Shown piece after piece: positions 5,287 through 6,312 of a DNA stretch of 6,312 nt. Source of the stretch: Candidatus Uhrbacteria bacterium CG_4_9_14_3_um_filter_36_7 (GTDB lineage Bacteria; Patescibacteriota; Patescibacteriia; UBA9934; GWF2-40-263); the NCBI GenBank assembly GCA_002791255.1, contig PFWS01000001.1:1-6312 (forward strand). Reading direction: 5' to 3'. A program made the translations under genes and the position numbers. The notes under the pieces are model-generated. The model was not told where the DNA came from, searched no databases, and saw nothing but the letters and a program-made list of their open reading frames with translations. Each line of letters opens with the position of its first letter. Position 1 is the stretch's first letter.

Positions 5287-6078
5287 TCACTTGAGAGCGA
5301 AGTCCATCCACCACATCATTGCGACGAACAATATCACCACAGCGATAATTGCCATAATAGCATTACCGCTGGGGATCATGCGCGTCCACGACGATGCCGG
5401 CGGGGGCGGGGCAGGCTGCTGACCCAGATTGAGGCTCCCGAAAAGGAGTCCTCTGATCTGGAGGGGGGTCTGCTGCTGAAAGACCCCAGGCAGCAGCTGT
5501 CCGCTACCCATCGGCAGAGCTCCGGCTGTCGTCGGCGCAGGGCCGGATGATGAGCCAGCGGAGCCATTCTGCTGCCCGGTGGTCGTCGGTCCTCCGTTGC
5601 CGTTGGTTCCGGCACCCGCAACCTGCCCTGCTGCCCCAGCGCCATTTCCTGCACCTGCCTGTCCGGCTCCACCACCCGCCTGTCCACCCGCGCTACCACC
5701 AGTACCTGCTGTTCCACCAGCCAACGGCCCAGTCCACCCGAAGAGCCGAGCAAACGGCTCGACGAACCAGTCGAACTGGGCATCGAACGGGAACGCAGCT
5801 TTGGCCTGCGTCGTCAGATCAGCCAGCGCGATCTGTGGATTCGTTATGACCAGCTCGTGGATTTTTTTGGCTCCCTGAAAAACTGGGTAGCCATCCACAC
5901 CGACGGCGTCGAACCCGTCAGAAACCAAATCAGCCTCATCGACGTTGTCCGGCCACGAACCCTTCTCGTGAATATAGGTCACAAACTCCGCAAAGCTAAC
6001 GCTGGGATCAAATGCAGTTTGACCCGCACTGATCCCACTCACGAACGAATCCGCCATCTGCTGTTTCGAAATTGCCAT
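5287..6078 (-). CDS. Unrecognised GC-rich gene: predicted C-terminally anchored membrane protein with Gly/Ala-rich linker
   Basis: I do not recognise this 263-residue protein. Residues 1-118 look like a folded acidic domain with many aromatic residues, including FDWFVEPFARLFGW (102-115). Residues 119-180 are a low-complexity linker of Gly, Ala, Ser, Thr, Asn and Gln. Residues 181-230 are rich in Pro, Gln and Leu and include APPPPA. One membrane helix (about 239-257, ending MMWWM) is followed by DFALK. There is no signal peptide and no cysteine, so it may be anchored by its C-terminus with the domain in the cytoplasm; orientation is inference. The start is supported by AGGAG 6 bases before the ATG, and the gene has its own promoter and terminator. 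The stop is TGA. GC is 58-70% in sampled blocks, unlike neighbouring atp genes, hinting at transfer or unusual selection. Confidence 0.85.
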   Translation of the reverse strand: MAISKQQMADSFVSGISAGQTAFDPSVSFAEFVTYIHEKGSWPDNVDEADLVSDGFDAVGVDGYPVFQGAKKIHELVITNPQIALADLTTQAKAAFPFDAQFDWFVEPFARLFGWTGPLAGGTAGTGGSAGGQAGGGAGQAGAGNGAGAAGQVAGAGTNGNGGPTTTGQQNGSAGSSSGPAPTTAGALPMGSGQLLPGVFQQQTPLQIRGLLFGSLNLGQQPAPPPPASSWTRMIPSGNAIMAIIAVVILFVAMMWWMDFALK

Positions 6079-6084
6079 TGATTT

Positions 6085-6089
6085 CTCCT
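6085..6089 (-). promoter_or_regulatory. Consensus Shine-Dalgarno of the GC-rich gene
   Basis: The minus strand reads TTAGGAGAAATCAATGGC, with AGGAG 6 bases before the ATG at 6078. It fixes the start codon. It is the only consensus Shine-Dalgarno in the window; the atp genes have none. Confidence 0.85.
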
Positions 6090-6137
6090 AACAATAAAGA
6101 TTGATAAAACCGAAAAAACAAAAATAACGTTTAGATA

Positions 6138-6166
6138 AAACTATCATAAATTCTAAAAAATGTCAA
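6138..6166 (-). promoter_or_regulatory. Promoter of the GC-rich gene
   Basis: A perfect -35 box TTGACA (6166-6161) lies 17 bases from TAGTTT (6143-6138). The -10 match is weak, but the two bases TG one position upstream (TGATAGTTT) make it an extended -10. The start would be near 6131, giving a leader of about 52 bases. A palindrome overlaps the -35 box. Confidence 0.6.
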
Positions 6167-6181
6167 TATATATAGACATTT
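6158..6181. promoter_or_regulatory. Operator-like palindrome over the -35 box
   Basis: AAATGTC (6158-6164) and GACATTT (6175-6181) are perfect inverted arms. The ten bases between them contain the self-complementary ATATATAT, so only one pair in the 24-base palindrome is mismatched. It covers the -35 box of the GC-rich gene, a usual place for a dimeric repressor. The protein that would bind is unknown. A looser dyad with the same half (TGTCAATAT) lies at 6196-6215. Confidence 0.5.
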
Positions 6182-6208
6182 CTTTATTTTCTATATTGTT
6201 AAATAATA

Positions 6209-6237
6209 TTGACAAAAATAATAAAAAATGCTAAGTT
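6209..6237 (+). promoter_or_regulatory. Divergent plus-strand promoter candidate
   Basis: A perfect -35 box TTGACA (6209-6214) is followed after 17 bases by TAAGTT (6232-6237), preceded by TG one base upstream (TGCTAAGTT), an extended -10 arrangement. The structure mirrors the minus-strand promoter at 6138-6166. Transcription would start near G6244. No open reading frame of note follows within the window. Confidence 0.45.
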
Positions 6238-6243
6238 CCTTTT

Positions 6244-6311
6244 GGATTTCTATGTAAATAGTTTTCCATTGAGACCGTTCACTTCTGGGGGCCTGAAAAG
6301 GCGCTTTTTTT
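6244..6311 (+). ncRNA. Candidate small RNA of about 68 nt
   Basis: From the predicted start at G6244 the transcript would fold into a first hairpin (GGA 6244-6246 with TCC 6265-6267 and CTAT 6250-6253 with ATAG 6258-6261). It would end with GCCT (6291-6294), a GAAA loop, AGGC (6299-6302) and seven T residues (6305-6311). The terminal stem is only 4 bp with a possible extension past one mismatch, and the window ends there, so this could also be the leader of a longer transcript. It matches no RNA family I recognise. Confidence 0.25.
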
Positions 6312-6312
6312 G

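Noticed and set aside
5376..5783. Long open frame of 135 codons on the minus strand, overlapping the GC-rich gene
   Set aside because: It is a frame-shifted shadow of the GC-rich gene with an Arg/Ser/Pro-heavy translation, no ribosome-binding site and no membrane or domain pattern; high GC reduces stop codons in all frames here.
5233..6081. Several plus-strand open frames opposite the GC-rich gene
   Set aside because: They are rich in Pro, His, Arg and Ser as expected for antisense of a Gly/Ala coding region, and lack ribosome-binding sites; one crosses the terminator hairpin.
4763..6284. Shared CGTTCACT in the atpI-atpB palindrome (4768-4775) and near the right edge (6276-6283)
   Set aside because: Only 8-10 bases match and the surrounding sequence and folding differ, so chance is sufficient.

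Overview
The window is an AT-rich bacterial segment read almost entirely on the minus strand. It carries most of an F1Fo ATP synthase operon (positions 1-5057) and, upstream of it, one unrelated GC-rich gene with its own control region (5207-6312). The organism is most likely a member of the Candidate Phyla Radiation (Patescibacteria). Reasons are the low-GC atp genes, the shortened delta subunit (126 residues), the two-helix AtpZ/AtpI-like first gene, the near absence of Shine-Dalgarno sequences in the operon, and intergenic spaces filled with palindromic repeats. This placement is inference; no marker gene settles it. TGA is used as a stop (atpF and the GC-rich gene), so the codes that reassign TGA are excluded.

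Reading in the direction of transcription (right to left): promoter (TTGACC, 17 bp, TATACT) -> atpI/Z-like -> atpB (a) -> atpE (c) -> atpF (b) -> atpH (delta) -> atpA (alpha) -> atpG (gamma) -> start of atpD (beta), cut by the left edge after 12 codons. This is the classical bacterial order. The genes build the membrane Fo motor (a, c ring, b), the peripheral stalk (b, delta) and the catalytic head and rotor (alpha, beta, gamma). The c-ring site lacks the usual Na+ ligands, so it is probably proton-coupled. The core atpF-atpH-atpA-atpG is tightly packed (4-base overlap, then gaps of 2 and 20 bases). The other four junctions (atpI/atpB, atpB/atpE, atpE/atpF, atpG/atpD) are wider, and each holds inverted repeats able to form RNA hairpins. 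Two of these are built from 7-bp units.

The GC-rich gene (5287-6078) encodes a cysteine-free protein of 263 residues: an unrecognised acidic N-terminal domain, a long Gly/Ala-rich linker and one C-terminal membrane helix. It has its own strong Shine-Dalgarno, promoter and terminator. Its base composition (58-70% GC in sampled 60-base blocks) contrasts sharply with the 17% GC block just upstream and about 35% in the atp genes. I could not assign a function.

The right end (6079-6312) is very AT-rich. It holds two back-to-back promoter candidates sharing the 9-mer ATATTGACA, an operator-like palindrome over one of them, and a possible short RNA of about 68 nt on the plus strand ending in a small hairpin and seven T residues. 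No other gene is visible there.
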